Source of the DNA: Anaerolineae bacterium
GTDB taxonomy: Bacteria > Chloroflexota > Anaerolineae > Aggregatilineales > Ch27
Length of the DNA: 64,000 bases
Assembly (NCBI GenBank): GCA_013178165.1
Contig: JABLXG010000016.1
Coordinates: 1 to 64,000, forward strand
Reading direction: 5' to 3'
The stretch's first letter is position 1. Each line of letters opens with the position of its first letter. A program made the position numbers and the translations under genes. The notes beneath the pieces are model-generated. The model was not told the origin of the DNA. It saw only the letters and a list, made by a program, of their open reading frames with translations, and did not search any database. Shown piece by piece: positions 35,898 to 44,890 of the stretch.

Positions 35898-37190
35898 TTA
35901 TCGACCGGCAGCGCGGGCCAGAATGTCGTTGACTTCCTGCTCCATTTCGGGCAGTACGACATCCATGCTTTCGCCGCCGACAATGATCCGGTCACGCCCA
36001 CGCATCAGCGCATCCGTGACTTCGAAGAAGGCCGGGATGCGCGGATGGTACTTGCTGACGCCCATGTCCGCCAGGAAGGTGGGCATGATCTCGTTTTGCT
36101 GGAAGTACTCGGATTCCACAAAGTCCTTCTTGGACTGGAACAGGCCGGCGACATCGAAGTACCGCTGCGGCTCTGAAGTCAGGAAGCCGGCCAGCTTCCA
36201 GGCAGCAGTCTGCACTTCCGGCGCGGCGTTCGCGTTCACCATGAAGAAGTAGGCGTAGTTGGCCATGGCATTGTTGCTGACGGCATTGGCCCAGCGCGGT
36301 TGTGGATGGAGCGTGTAGTTGATGCCAGCCTCCTCCACCTGTGGCACACCCCAGTTGCCCATGTCGCAGTCCATCGCCAGGTTGCCAGCCAGGAACGCGT
36401 TGCGTGTGAACTCATATTGCGGGCCGCCCAGCTTCCAGGTGTTGACCCAGTCATTCCAGTAGCTCATCACCTGCCGGACTTCCGGCGTGTCGATGTGCGC
36501 TACAAGATTGACCTCGTCGATCATGTCGCTGCCGAGCTGTTGAACCATCGGGTTGAAGATCAGCAGCATGAAGATCGAGTTGCTCCAGATGAAGTCGAAG
36601 CCGCGCTGAACCAGGGCGCCGCTCTCGTCACGGATGGTCAGCTTCTCGGCGACTTCTCTCATCTCTTCCCAGGTCTTGGGGAAGTCGGCCACCGGGTCAA
36701 GCCCGGCTGCCTCAAAGAGATCGTTGTTCGCGTAGCAGCCGTAAGCGCTCAGTTCGGTGGGCAGCCCATACAGCACGCCATCGAACACTGCGCCGGCCAG
36801 CAGGGACTCACCGAAAGCGTAGGCGTCAAAGATGGCCTGCTGATCGGCGTAGCCCGCGGCGACCGGATCAACCGGCGCCAGGATGCCCTGGTTGTAGAAA
36901 TCACCGATGGCAAAGGTCGCCTGGTTGAACAGGTCCGGGCCACCGCCGCCCGCCAGCGCGGTCGCCAGGGCGGTATCCCATTCCTGGTCAGGGATGGTGG
37001 TGTATTCCACGTTGATATCGGGATTTTCCGCTTCAAACTGGGCGATCAGTTCTTCATCCAGCGGAACCCGCGGCGGATGGACATGCATCCACAGCTTGAC
37101 GGTGACGGGGCCTCCCTGGCCATAGACGGTTGGCACCATCGCTGCGATCAGAAGAAGGGCGACTGCAGCAAGAACCAATCGACGGAACAT
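35898..37190 (-). CDS. Extracellular sugar-binding protein, CUT1 family
   Basis: A 430-residue binding protein with a Sec signal peptide of about 24 residues (core LVLAAVALLLIAAMVPTV). The mature start TVKLWMHVHPPRVP is the usual first strand and loop. It is encoded after the BadF/BcrA-type kinase gene and before the two permeases. The ligand is unknown; the kinase and DegT neighbours point to an aminosugar or cyclitol. Confidence 0.9.
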   Translation of the reverse strand: MFRRLVLAAVALLLIAAMVPTVYGQGGPVTVKLWMHVHPPRVPLDEELIAQFEAENPDINVEYTTIPDQEWDTALATALAGGGGPDLFNQATFAIGDFYNQGILAPVDPVAAGYADQQAIFDAYAFGESLLAGAVFDGVLYGLPTELSAYGCYANNDLFEAAGLDPVADFPKTWEEMREVAEKLTIRDESGALVQRGFDFIWSNSIFMLLIFNPMVQQLGSDMIDEVNLVAHIDTPEVRQVMSYWNDWVNTWKLGGPQYEFTRNAFLAGNLAMDCDMGNWGVPQVEEAGINYTLHPQPRWANAVSNNAMANYAYFFMVNANAAPEVQTAAWKLAGFLTSEPQRYFDVAGLFQSKKDFVESEYFQQNEIMPTFLADMGVSKYHPRIPAFFEVTDALMRGRDRIIVGGESMDVVLPEMEQEVNDILARAAGR

Positions 37191-37280
37191 AAGGCACTCC
37201 TCCTTTAGCTAACGGACTTCTGCGGTATACGTGGACAGAGCATCTGTGCAGTTGCTTGAAGGGTTCCCGGCACCTCCAAT

Positions 37281-38276
37281 CTACTCCGTATCGCTCTTTG
37301 AACGCGCAGCAGCGGGCAGGCTGGCCCGGATCGCCTCAATGGTTGTCCCGCTGATGCTGACACCGGCCTGCTGAAGCGCCAGCAGCAACGCTCCGACCAC
37401 TGGCGCGAAAGCCGCCTGCCGGACGCTGGAACACGGTGACGCATCACGCAGGGACGCCGCAAAGGGTTCCAGAAGCAACGGGCCAGCCTGGAAGACCCCG
37501 CCGGTCGGGTAGACCGCCATCCCACTCTCAAGCATCTCCAACCGGGCCAGCACCGCCAGGGCTGCGCGGGCAAGGGCCTGCCCGGCTTCAGCCAGCAGCA
37601 TCCTGGCGACGCCATCACCATCGGCAGCCGCCTGTGACACAACCCTGGCCAGGGCGGCGATCTGCGGACGGCTGACGGCGCCGCTGTAGATCAACGTGTG
37701 GAGTGCGTGCAGGTCGCCAGCGCCAAAGTACCCCGGAACAGCGTCCATCAGCATGGTGGGCGCGCCCCGCCCATCGGCGGCCTGGGTAGCAGCCCGCAGG
37801 GCCTGGATTCCGAGGTCGTAGGCGCTGCCTTCGTCGCCCATCAGGTACCCCCAGCCGCCGCTTCTAGCCCGCCGGCCGTCTGCAGTTTGCCCGTAAGCGA
37901 CTGCGCCGGTTCCGGCGATCACGACAACACCGGGCCGGGCGAGGCTGGCGCCGGCCAGTGCAGTGACCGTATCGTCGTCGGCACGGAGTCGGTCGCAGAC
38001 AAGGAATTCCCGCACGATTCCGGGAACGACTTCAGCACCGCCGGTCATCCCGAACCAGGCGCTGCTGACCCGATCGGCCGCCAGCCCGGCCTGCTGGAAG
38101 GCTCCGCTGATCGCTTCCTGCAGGGCGCGAGTCATGCGGGCCATGCCCCCCGGCTCGTGGACATGGTTGGCCGGGCCGCCCAGTCCGGCGCCCAGAACTC
38201 GCCCATCGAGCGTGGCAATGAGCGCCAGCGTTCGGGATTGGCCGCCATCGACAGCGAGCACCAGTTCGTCCGCCAT
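37281..38276 (-). CDS. BadF/BadG/BcrA-type sugar kinase (N-acetylglucosamine kinase-like)
   Basis: An ASKHA-fold ATP-dependent kinase of 331 residues. The phosphate-1 loop AVDGGQSRT (residues 8-16), the phosphate-2 loop IAGTGAVAYG (120-129) and the GGWGYLMGDEGSAYDLG segment (140-156) match eukaryotic-type N-acetylglucosamine kinases of the BadF/BcrA superfamily. It probably phosphorylates the imported sugar. It lies 3 bases after the GntR gene and 90 bases before the binding-protein gene. The exact substrate cannot be read. Confidence 0.88.
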   Translation of the reverse strand: MADELVLAVDGGQSRTLALIATLDGRVLGAGLGGPANHVHEPGGMARMTRALQEAISGAFQQAGLAADRVSSAWFGMTGGAEVVPGIVREFLVCDRLRADDDTVTALAGASLARPGVVVIAGTGAVAYGQTADGRRARSGGWGYLMGDEGSAYDLGIQALRAATQAADGRGAPTMLMDAVPGYFGAGDLHALHTLIYSGAVSRPQIAALARVVSQAAADGDGVARMLLAEAGQALARAALAVLARLEMLESGMAVYPTGGVFQAGPLLLEPFAASLRDASPCSSVRQAAFAPVVGALLLALQQAGVSISGTTIEAIRASLPAAARSKSDTE

Positions 38277-38279
38277 GGA

Positions 38280-39026
38280 TTATTCTCTCTTCAGATGCAC
38301 GTAGTAATCGTAGCGCTCCCCGCAATACCGTGAATAACCGCACTCAAAAGGCTTGCCCTCTTGATCGTAGGCGATGGTTTTGACCAGCAGGGCGGGGCTG
38401 TTGGGTGCAACGTTCAGCAACCGGCTTTCTTCTTCGCCGATCAGGGTGGCGCTGACGCGCTGGGTGGCGGTGGTCGGAATCACGCCATAGCGAGATTGCA
38501 GCAGCGCGTACAGAGAAGTCTCCGGAGTCCAGTCCAGTTGCAGCAGATCAGGGAAGCGGGCATGCACAGTCAGGGAGGTTTCCAGGCCGATCGGTACATC
38601 TCCTACAAAGCGCAGACGCTTGAGCAGGTTAACCGGGGCGTTCCGTCGCACCTGCAAAGCTCTGGCGGTTTCGCGATCAGCGGGCATGATTTGGGCATCA
38701 AGGACCTGGGAACGGCCTATAAGACCACGCTGGCGCAGAATATCGGTGAATCCGTACAGGGCACCGGTGACCCGCGTGACACGCGGATCGGAGACGAATA
38801 TCCCGCGGCCATGCGCGATCTCCACGACTCCCCGCGCCTGCAGGAGTCGCAAAGCTTCGCGGACGGTACTGCGGCCCACTTCCATCTGTTCCACCAGCCT
38901 GTCTACCGGCGGCAATCGTTGACCGGGCTGGTAGTGTTCGGCCCGGATTAATTCCAGCAGATCAGCCACGACCTGATCGGTCAGGCTGTTATGGCGTCGT
39001 GAGCCAGCCATTGCGGATTTGCCCAT
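38280..39026 (-). CDS. GntR-family regulator with UTRA domain (HutC subfamily)
   Basis: A 248-residue regulator. The N-terminal winged helix (about residues 15-80, with PPVDRLVEQMEVGRSTVREA) is followed by a UTRA ligand-binding domain ending in the typical CGYSRYCGERYDYYVHL. UTRA domains usually sense a phosphorylated sugar or small metabolite, here plausibly the product of the adjacent kinase. It is the first gene of an eight-gene minus operon. A palindrome at 39040-39054 is its likely site. Confidence 0.92.
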   Translation of the reverse strand: MGKSAMAGSRRHNSLTDQVVADLLELIRAEHYQPGQRLPPVDRLVEQMEVGRSTVREALRLLQARGVVEIAHGRGIFVSDPRVTRVTGALYGFTDILRQRGLIGRSQVLDAQIMPADRETARALQVRRNAPVNLLKRLRFVGDVPIGLETSLTVHARFPDLLQLDWTPETSLYALLQSRYGVIPTTATQRVSATLIGEEESRLLNVAPNSPALLVKTIAYDQEGKPFECGYSRYCGERYDYYVHLKRE

Positions 39027-39039
39027 ATGGATTCATGTC

Positions 39040-39054
39040 ATCAGGTGATCTGAT
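39040..39054. promoter_or_regulatory. Probable GntR operator
   Basis: The inverted repeat ATCAG-GTGAT-CTGAT lies 13 bases upstream of the gntR start and just downstream of the -10 box, so a bound dimer would block transcription. It also lies 48 bases from the divergent gene at 39103 and could control both directions. Confidence 0.6.
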
Positions 39055-39058
39055 CTAT

Positions 39059-39088
39059 ACTATAAGGAGTATCCTGAGGGCCTGTCAA
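39059..39088 (-). promoter_or_regulatory. Promoter of the GntR-led operon
   Basis: On the minus strand a perfect TTGACA (39083-39088) is followed after 18 bases by TATAGT (39059-39064). Transcription would start within the GntR palindrome. Confidence 0.7.
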
Positions 39089-39102
39089 GCAAAGGCGCGA
39101 AT

Positions 39103-40380
39103 ATGCTATCGGTCGGTGCAGCGCGTGTGCCTCTCCCGATGCCTATAGGCCTGCCGCTGGCCGGGTATCTGAACCGGGTCGGGGGAGCTACCGCCATCCA
39201 TGATCCGCTGTATGCACGGGCTTTGGTGGCCAGTGATGGGCTGGAGATGGTCTGTCTGCTCAGCGTCGATATCCTGTGCGTTGATGCCGAGTTCGTGGCC
39301 GGCGTCAGGGACAGGATTGCCGCCGCCAGCGCGATTCGTTCGGAAACTGTTATGGTCGCCGCCACACACACGCATTCGGCTCCGGCGGGTATCGCCCGCT
39401 TCGATCTGGATCGCGCTTCGGCTCTTTACCTGGGCACGCCGAATCCTGCCCTGCGGAGCCAGGCGCAGGCGGCGCTGGTACAGGCCGCTGTGCTGGCGCT
39501 GGCTCACCTGGCGCCCGTCCGCCTGTACAGCGGCAGCGGACACGCTGAGGATGTCGCCCGCAACCGGATTGCGGCCAATGGACCTTACGATCCGGAAATC
39601 CCTTTTGTCGTGGCTGTCAACCGGGATGATGAGGTTGTTGCAGCGGTTTTCAGCCTGGCTATCCATTCAACAGTTCTGGGGCCGGGAAATCTGGCTTACT
39701 CCGGTGATCTGATCGGGGAAGTCTGTCACATTCTGGAAAAGCGCTGGGGTGGCAGCGTGGTGGTTGGGCTGGCTGGTGCTGCGGGGGATATCAGCACGCG
39801 CTTCACCCGTCGGGAGGCGACATTTGCGGAGGTACAGCGGCTGGCTATCAGCGTGGCCGATGCCATTGCCGCTGAACGAAAGAGCCTGGAAATTGGCTAT
39901 CCGGTCAGGGCAGGGCGAGAGCTGGTGCGCCTGTCGTTACAACCCGCCGAAAGTCGGGATGCCCTGCAACAGCGGCTGACCAGTGCTGAAAGGAGGCTGG
40001 CCGATCTGGCAACATCGCCTCCTGCAGAGAGGCGTCCGGTTGAGGCGGAGATCGAAGGCTTACAGGTGGCGCTGGCGGCCGACCGGCAAGGGCCGGATCA
40101 TGTGTGGACTGAAGTGCAGGTGCTCAAGCTGGGCCGGGTGTTGACGGTTGGCTATCCGGGGGAGATGTTCGTGGAGTTTGGACAGGCGACGCGCCAGGCG
40201 CTGGCCCCATACCATGTACTGGTCGCCGGTTATGCGAATGACTACATCGGCTATGTCCCAACGCCGCAGGCCCACCGTGGATATGAGTCCACTGTCGCCC
40301 TTGTTGCTGCTGATAGCGGGGAGAAGCTGGTCGAACTGGCGTGTCGACTGGCAGGCGGCGAGGTTGCCGCCAGGACATGA
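39103..40380 (+). CDS. Neutral ceramidase N-terminal-domain-like hydrolase, second copy
   Basis: A 425-residue protein divergent from the GntR gene. It shares the zinc-hydrolase pattern of the copy at 31318-32616: ATHTHSAPAG with His89 and His91, AIHSTVLGPGNLAYSGD and LAGAAGDIS. The segment after residue 260 differs and contains a possible coiled coil (RLTSAERRLADL). No signal peptide is evident. A shared regulator with the minus operon is likely because the two promoters lie within about 60 bases of each other. Confidence 0.8.
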   Translation: MLSVGAARVPLPMPIGLPLAGYLNRVGGATAIHDPLYARALVASDGLEMVCLLSVDILCVDAEFVAGVRDRIAAASAIRSETVMVAATHTHSAPAGIARFDLDRASALYLGTPNPALRSQAQAALVQAAVLALAHLAPVRLYSGSGHAEDVARNRIAANGPYDPEIPFVVAVNRDDEVVAAVFSLAIHSTVLGPGNLAYSGDLIGEVCHILEKRWGGSVVVGLAGAAGDISTRFTRREATFAEVQRLAISVADAIAAERKSLEIGYPVRAGRELVRLSLQPAESRDALQQRLTSAERRLADLATSPPAERRPVEAEIEGLQVALAADRQGPDHVWTEVQVLKLGRVLTVGYPGEMFVEFGQATRQALAPYHVLVAGYANDYIGYVPTPQAHRGYESTVALVAADSGEKLVELACRLAGGEVAART

Positions 40381-40465
40381 AAGCAGCCTGAAGGTCAGTC
40401 TGCTGCCCGAATGCCGCACGGCCTGTTCGCTCCGGGCCGGCAAAGCCCGGTTCGCCGCAGCGGTA

Positions 40466-40509
40466 CTCTGTGGCCGGGGCAGATTGTGGTTCCGCCCCGG
40501 CCATCAGAG
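40466..40509. terminator. Hairpin between convergent genes
   Basis: A 15-bp stem (40466-40480 with 40494-40509, one bulged base) with a 13-base loop lies between the plus-strand ceramidase-like gene and the minus-strand Gfo/Idh gene. It probably serves both directions. No T-run is seen. Confidence 0.65.
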
Positions 40510-40518
40510 CACAGACGA

Positions 40519-41541
40519 TTACAGATCGACGGGCAGGCCGGTTTCTGTTGACTGGATGATCGCGCGCAGAACGCGTGTCACCAGCAGGCCATCTTCGCCT
40601 GTCGCCAGCACCGGGCGGTCATGGACAACGGCGTCCACAAACTGGCCGATTGCTTCCAGGACGAATCCCCCGATGCGCAGCGGGCTGGTGGGGATGACGC
40701 CCAGCACGTCAGGAAGCGAGCTGGTGGTGGCGGTGTACTTCTCCGTAGCCCGGTGGTCAGAGGTATTGGCGTAAATCGATCCCGCACTTCCAAGTAATTC
40801 GAACTTGAAATTGAAGACCATCGGCTCTGTCTCTGGCAAGATCCAGGCGTTCTCCAGGGTAGCCACAGCGCCACCCTTGAACTCAACAATGGCAATGTGG
40901 AAGTCCTGGGTATCTATGCCTTTTGCTTTCAGGATACCCGATCGGGTGACCGCATAGACACGCTTTGGCTCATCTTCCAGCAGCCAGTGCACGAGATCCA
41001 TCACATGGCTGCCCAGGAACCACAGCGCCGAAGTCCGGCTGCCCCAGCTCAGCATCTGCGTGGCCACATATGTGGTGTTACTCAAGCGAGCGTAGACATA
41101 CACCGGGCGGCCAACATCGCCAGCCTGAATAGCCTGTTTGGCATTGGTGAAGGCCGGGTTACAGCGGTTGTGAAAATCAACCATCAACTTAACGCCAGCG
41201 TCTTTGACGGCGGCCAGGATGGCCTCAGCATCTTCAACGGTGGTGGCCAGGGGTTTTTCGACCAGGATATGCTTGCCGGCCCGGGCGGCGGCGACGGCAA
41301 TGTCCCGATGCGCAAAGTCTGGCGTGGCGATCGAGACTGCCTTGATCTCCGGATTAGCCAGCAGTTCGTGGTAATCAGTCGTGTAGGCGCTGGCGCCATA
41401 CTTCCGGGCGACTTCTGCAGCTCTCTGCTCGTTAAGATCACAGACTGCGACCAGCCTGGCGTCTGGTAGACGACTGTAGGTCATGGCGTGAAGCTCGCCA
41501 AAGATGCCCACCCCGATGACACCGAAACCGACCTGATTCAT
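40519..41541 (-). CDS. Gfo/Idh/MocA-family NAD(P)-dependent oxidoreductase
   Basis: A 340-residue sugar or inositol dehydrogenase-like enzyme. It has a Rossmann fold at the N-terminus (GVIGVGIFGELHAM) and the conserved EKPLATT motif, about residue 95, whose lysine is part of the active site. The C-terminal sheet domain includes the usual Asp-x-x-x-His-type helix (GSHVMDLVHWLL). It is the last gene of the fourth CUT1 operon. The substrate is unknown. Confidence 0.9.
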   Translation of the reverse strand: MNQVGFGVIGVGIFGELHAMTYSRLPDARLVAVCDLNEQRAAEVARKYGASAYTTDYHELLANPEIKAVSIATPDFAHRDIAVAAARAGKHILVEKPLATTVEDAEAILAAVKDAGVKLMVDFHNRCNPAFTNAKQAIQAGDVGRPVYVYARLSNTTYVATQMLSWGSRTSALWFLGSHVMDLVHWLLEDEPKRVYAVTRSGILKAKGIDTQDFHIAIVEFKGGAVATLENAWILPETEPMVFNFKFELLGSAGSIYANTSDHRATEKYTATTSSLPDVLGVIPTSPLRIGGFVLEAIGQFVDAVVHDRPVLATGEDGLLVTRVLRAIIQSTETGLPVDL

Positions 41542-41565
41542 AGAGACAATCCTTTCTTGGGCTGC

Positions 41566-42393
41566 TCAGCCCTTGACAGCGCCGAAAGTAAGACCACGCA
41601 CAATGTAGCGACCAAGAAGCAGAAAGATGATCATCGGCGGAATCATCGTGACAATCGCTGTTGCGGCGATGTAGTTCCAGGTGACGCCGGTTGTGGCAAA
41701 GTAACTGAGTGTCCCCAGCGGCAAGGTAGCGGTGCGCTGGTTACTCAGCACCAGCGGGAAGACCGTATTGTTCCAGCTAAAAACGAAGGCAAACATGGAA
41801 GTGACGATGATACCTGGCAACGCCAGGGGCAGGGTGATACGCAGCAGGGCCTGCAGGCGGTTGGCGCCGTCAACCAGAGCGGCTTCTTCCAGTTCGTCGG
41901 GGACTTCATCAAAGAAGCTCTTGAGCAACCAGATCGAGAACGGAATAGTAATGGTTTGCAGCACGATAATCATGCTGGCATGGGTACCTACCCAGCCCAG
42001 ACGGGCCATCACCACGAAGTAGGGGATCAGAAAGACAATGGGTGGGGCCATCAACAGGCTGATATACCAGAGCATCAGGAAACGCTTGGCCCGTAACTGG
42101 AAGCGCGATAGCGCATACGCCGCCGATACTGAAAAGGGCAGGCTCAGCAGGGTTGCCCCGCTGCTGACAATGACGCTATTAAGTAGTTGGTTCCGGTTAT
42201 TGCCTGGCTCAAGAAATGTATACTCAAATGCCTTCAAAGTTGGCGTGAAGATGAACTGCGGCGGCACGGTAAAGGCGGTTTCCGGGGGGCGCAACGCCAG
42301 GGCAAGGAACCACAGAATGGGGCCAATGAAAAAGAGCAGGACCGGAAGCAGCGCCAGATAAACGAGCAGTTTTTGCTGTATTGAAGTGCGCAT
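41566..42393 (-). CDS. CUT1 sugar ABC transporter permease, MalG type
   Basis: A 275-residue membrane subunit with six hydrophobic segments (first LLVYLALLPVLLFFIGPILW) and the EAA loop EEAALVDGANRLQALLRITL. It abuts the MalF-type gene directly (42393/42394) and is followed after 24 bases by the Gfo/Idh gene. Confidence 0.9.
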   Translation of the reverse strand: MRTSIQQKLLVYLALLPVLLFFIGPILWFLALALRPPETAFTVPPQFIFTPTLKAFEYTFLEPGNNRNQLLNSVIVSSGATLLSLPFSVSAAYALSRFQLRAKRFLMLWYISLLMAPPIVFLIPYFVVMARLGWVGTHASMIIVLQTITIPFSIWLLKSFFDEVPDELEEAALVDGANRLQALLRITLPLALPGIIVTSMFAFVFSWNNTVFPLVLSNQRTATLPLGTLSYFATTGVTWNYIAATAIVTMIPPMIIFLLLGRYIVRGLTFGAVKG

Positions 42394-43281
42394 CTACCAC
42401 TCCCAGTCTTTGAAGGCAATGAGGATGTACACGTTGATGATGATGGTCACGATCACCACAATTAACCAGGTCATGGCCGCAGCCAGGCCAATGTTGTAGT
42501 TGACCAGCCCTTCATAGTACAGGTTGTAGCTCAGCGTTCTGGAGGCAGTGCCGGGACCGCCGCGAGTCAGCACAAAAACCAGGTCAAACATGTTAAAGAG
42601 CTGCATGAAGCGAATCATGATGATGATCACGGCGGTGGGCTTGATGAGCGGCAGGATTATTCGCCAGAACATCTGAACTCTGCTGGCCCCGTCTACGCGT
42701 GCTGCGTCAACGATCTCCTCCGGGACAGACAGCAAACCGGCATACAGCACAATGGCGAAGAATGGCGTCCACTCCCAGATGTCAGCGACAGCGATGCTGG
42801 CCAGGGCAGTCTGCGAACTACCCAGCAGCCCGCGCTCCGGTACAGCGAAGCCCAGGCTGGTCAACAGCCAGGAGAACAGGCCGCTGCCTTCATAGAACAT
42901 GTAGCGGAATAGAAAGCCTACCACAATCGGGGCGACAGTCGTGGGCATGATCAAAATGGTGCGGGCGATGGTCATGCCCCGCAACTGGCTGTTGAGCAAC
43001 AGCGCGATCCCCATACCAAACCAGAACTCAATGAAGGTCCCGCCGATGGATAGAATGAGGGTATTCCTGAGCGAATCTATGAAGGGCGTGATCTGGAACA
43101 CCATCTGGTAATTGCTCAGGCCGATGAATTGCACGGGGGATGGGCTGGTCTGCAGGTTCCAGAAGTAGAAGCTGTTGACCAGGGCAAAACCCATAGGGTA
43201 GATGATCAGAGAAAACAGCACAATCACAGACGGGGCCAGCATCAGGTAGGGCAACGGCTGGCGGGGTAAACGCTTGCGCAC
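42394..43281 (-). CDS. CUT1 sugar ABC transporter permease, MalF type
   Basis: A 295-residue membrane subunit (first segment YLMLAPSVIVLFSLIIYPMG). The EAA loop reads VDAARVDGASRVQMFWRIIL. It is separated from the binding-protein gene by 112 bases with a perfect hairpin (43344-43373). Confidence 0.9.
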   Translation of the reverse strand: MRKRLPRQPLPYLMLAPSVIVLFSLIIYPMGFALVNSFYFWNLQTSPSPVQFIGLSNYQMVFQITPFIDSLRNTLILSIGGTFIEFWFGMGIALLLNSQLRGMTIARTILIMPTTVAPIVVGFLFRYMFYEGSGLFSWLLTSLGFAVPERGLLGSSQTALASIAVADIWEWTPFFAIVLYAGLLSVPEEIVDAARVDGASRVQMFWRIILPLIKPTAVIIIMIRFMQLFNMFDLVFVLTRGGPGTASRTLSYNLYYEGLVNYNIGLAAAMTWLIVVIVTIIINVYILIAFKDWEW

Positions 43282-43343
43282 GCCATCGCTTCCTTTCGGT
43301 TGGCACGCGGCGGGTGAGATAGAATGGCAGGGACGGCCACTGT

Positions 43344-43373
43344 GCGGGGAGGCGTGGCAGAACGCCTCCCCGC
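43344..43373 (-). other. Intercistronic hairpin between binding protein and permease
   Basis: A perfect 12-bp inverted repeat (43344-43355 with 43362-43373) with a 6-base loop lies 20 bases after the binding-protein stop. It has no T-run. It is the fourth occurrence of this arrangement in the window. Confidence 0.65.
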
Positions 43374-43393
43374 TGATGGTTGTACAGCCAGGA

Positions 43394-44890
43394 CTATGCC
43401 TTGAGCGACTCGATCAACGCGATGGTGTTCTCCAGCGTGTCGTCGTAGCTCCCCAGCAGGTAGTTGGGCACGTACTGGTTCCCGGCCAGAATGTTGTTGA
43501 ACAGGACCTCGGTGGTGGCCAGGGCCTCTTCCGGTGAGGCCTCGCCGCTGAGCACGCGGTTAAGCTGCAAGCCGTAGACGCCTTCCAGCGAGGTATAGAT
43601 CGGGATGGGCGGGCGCGGGATCTTGCCATTGCCCTGGCGCATGATCTCCAGCTGGGCAGGCAGATATGGATAGATAGCCTGCAACTCGGGGTCCTGGTAG
43701 AGTGATAGACGACCGAAGTCGCTGAACTGGTAGTTGTAGTCTGGCACCAGCGCCATGGCCTTCTGGCCTTCGAAGCTGGTAGCCCACTTGACGAATTGCC
43801 AGGCTTCGTCCTGATTGTCGGAATATCTGGGGATGCCCAGGCTCCAGCCACCCAGGCTGACCACCTGCTGGCCGCCAGCTTCCAGGGTGGGCAGCACGCC
43901 GACATCGTACTTGTCGATGATCTCGGACGGTGTGCCGGTCATGTAACCGCTGTTCTTGACCAGGTAGAAGTAGGGCGTCCACCAGTAGAACATGCCAATA
44001 TCGCCCTGCGAGAAGCGCGTGCCGGCGTCGAACCAGACATAGTTGATCGCTTCAGGCGGCGAGGCGTCATAGAGCTTCTTGTAATCAGCCAGCGCTGCCT
44101 TATTGGCCTCAGAATTGATCGTCGTGGTGAAGTCCCAGACGCCGTTCTCGTTCACCTCCGGGAAGCTGGCGAACCAGCGCGTACCGTAGCTGGCGGCCAG
44201 CTGCGTGTACATGTGGACGATGGGGATCGGTTGGGCGCCACAGACGACCGTGCCGTACATCCTCTTGTCCCCCATGGTCATCCCATTGAGGGTGTTGATG
44301 TACTCCATATAGCGCGCCCAGGTCCACTCACCTGCTTCTGCGGGTGTCTTGGGCGGCATTGGCAGGCCAGCAGCCTCGAGCAGGTCCGTGCGGAAGATCA
44401 CGCCCTGGCCATAAGCACCGATAGGCAGCGTCCACAGGCGACCGCGCCAGGTATTGAGCGAATGCAGCACCTGAGGGATGAAGTCGTCGATCTGCGTATC
44501 GGAGTCAGCCTTCGCGTAGTCGTCAAGTGGGATGATCCAGCCATTGTCGGCGTACTGGCTGACCCACATCTGGTCGACAGTTACCACATCAGCATCGGGC
44601 GTTTGGCTGACGAACGAGGTGATCAGGCGTGCCTGCAGAGCATCGTATGACAGGTTCTCCAGGTTTACGCTGATGCCGGTCTTCTCAGTAAATTGATCGA
44701 GTACTTTGTCCAGAGCGAATTGGAAGGGGTCACCAACGACAAGAACGTTGATGGTCTTGGCTTGTTTCTTGAGGGTTCGCTTAGCGGTCGGCGCAGAGAC
44801 CTGTGGAAACCGCGCGAAGGTCAGGGCGCCGCCAGCCATACTTGTCAGCCGAAGGAACTCACGCCGGCTGATGCCTTTCATGCGAGCCAT
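43394..44890 (-). CDS. Extracellular sugar-binding protein with Tat signal, CUT1 family
   Basis: A 498-residue binding protein. Its N-terminus has the twin-arginine motif SRREFLRLT (residues 8-16), then a moderately hydrophobic stretch and a proline/alanine-rich end, which suggests Tat export of the folded protein. The three other CUT1 binding proteins here have Sec signals. The mature part begins with TINVLVVGDPFQFALDKV. It has a strong ribosome site (GGAGGAGG) and its own promoter at 45100-45129. Confidence 0.88.
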   Translation of the reverse strand: MARMKGISRREFLRLTSMAGGALTFARFPQVSAPTAKRTLKKQAKTINVLVVGDPFQFALDKVLDQFTEKTGISVNLENLSYDALQARLITSFVSQTPDADVVTVDQMWVSQYADNGWIIPLDDYAKADSDTQIDDFIPQVLHSLNTWRGRLWTLPIGAYGQGVIFRTDLLEAAGLPMPPKTPAEAGEWTWARYMEYINTLNGMTMGDKRMYGTVVCGAQPIPIVHMYTQLAASYGTRWFASFPEVNENGVWDFTTTINSEANKAALADYKKLYDASPPEAINYVWFDAGTRFSQGDIGMFYWWTPYFYLVKNSGYMTGTPSEIIDKYDVGVLPTLEAGGQQVVSLGGWSLGIPRYSDNQDEAWQFVKWATSFEGQKAMALVPDYNYQFSDFGRLSLYQDPELQAIYPYLPAQLEIMRQGNGKIPRPPIPIYTSLEGVYGLQLNRVLSGEASPEEALATTEVLFNNILAGNQYVPNYLLGSYDDTLENTIALIESLKA

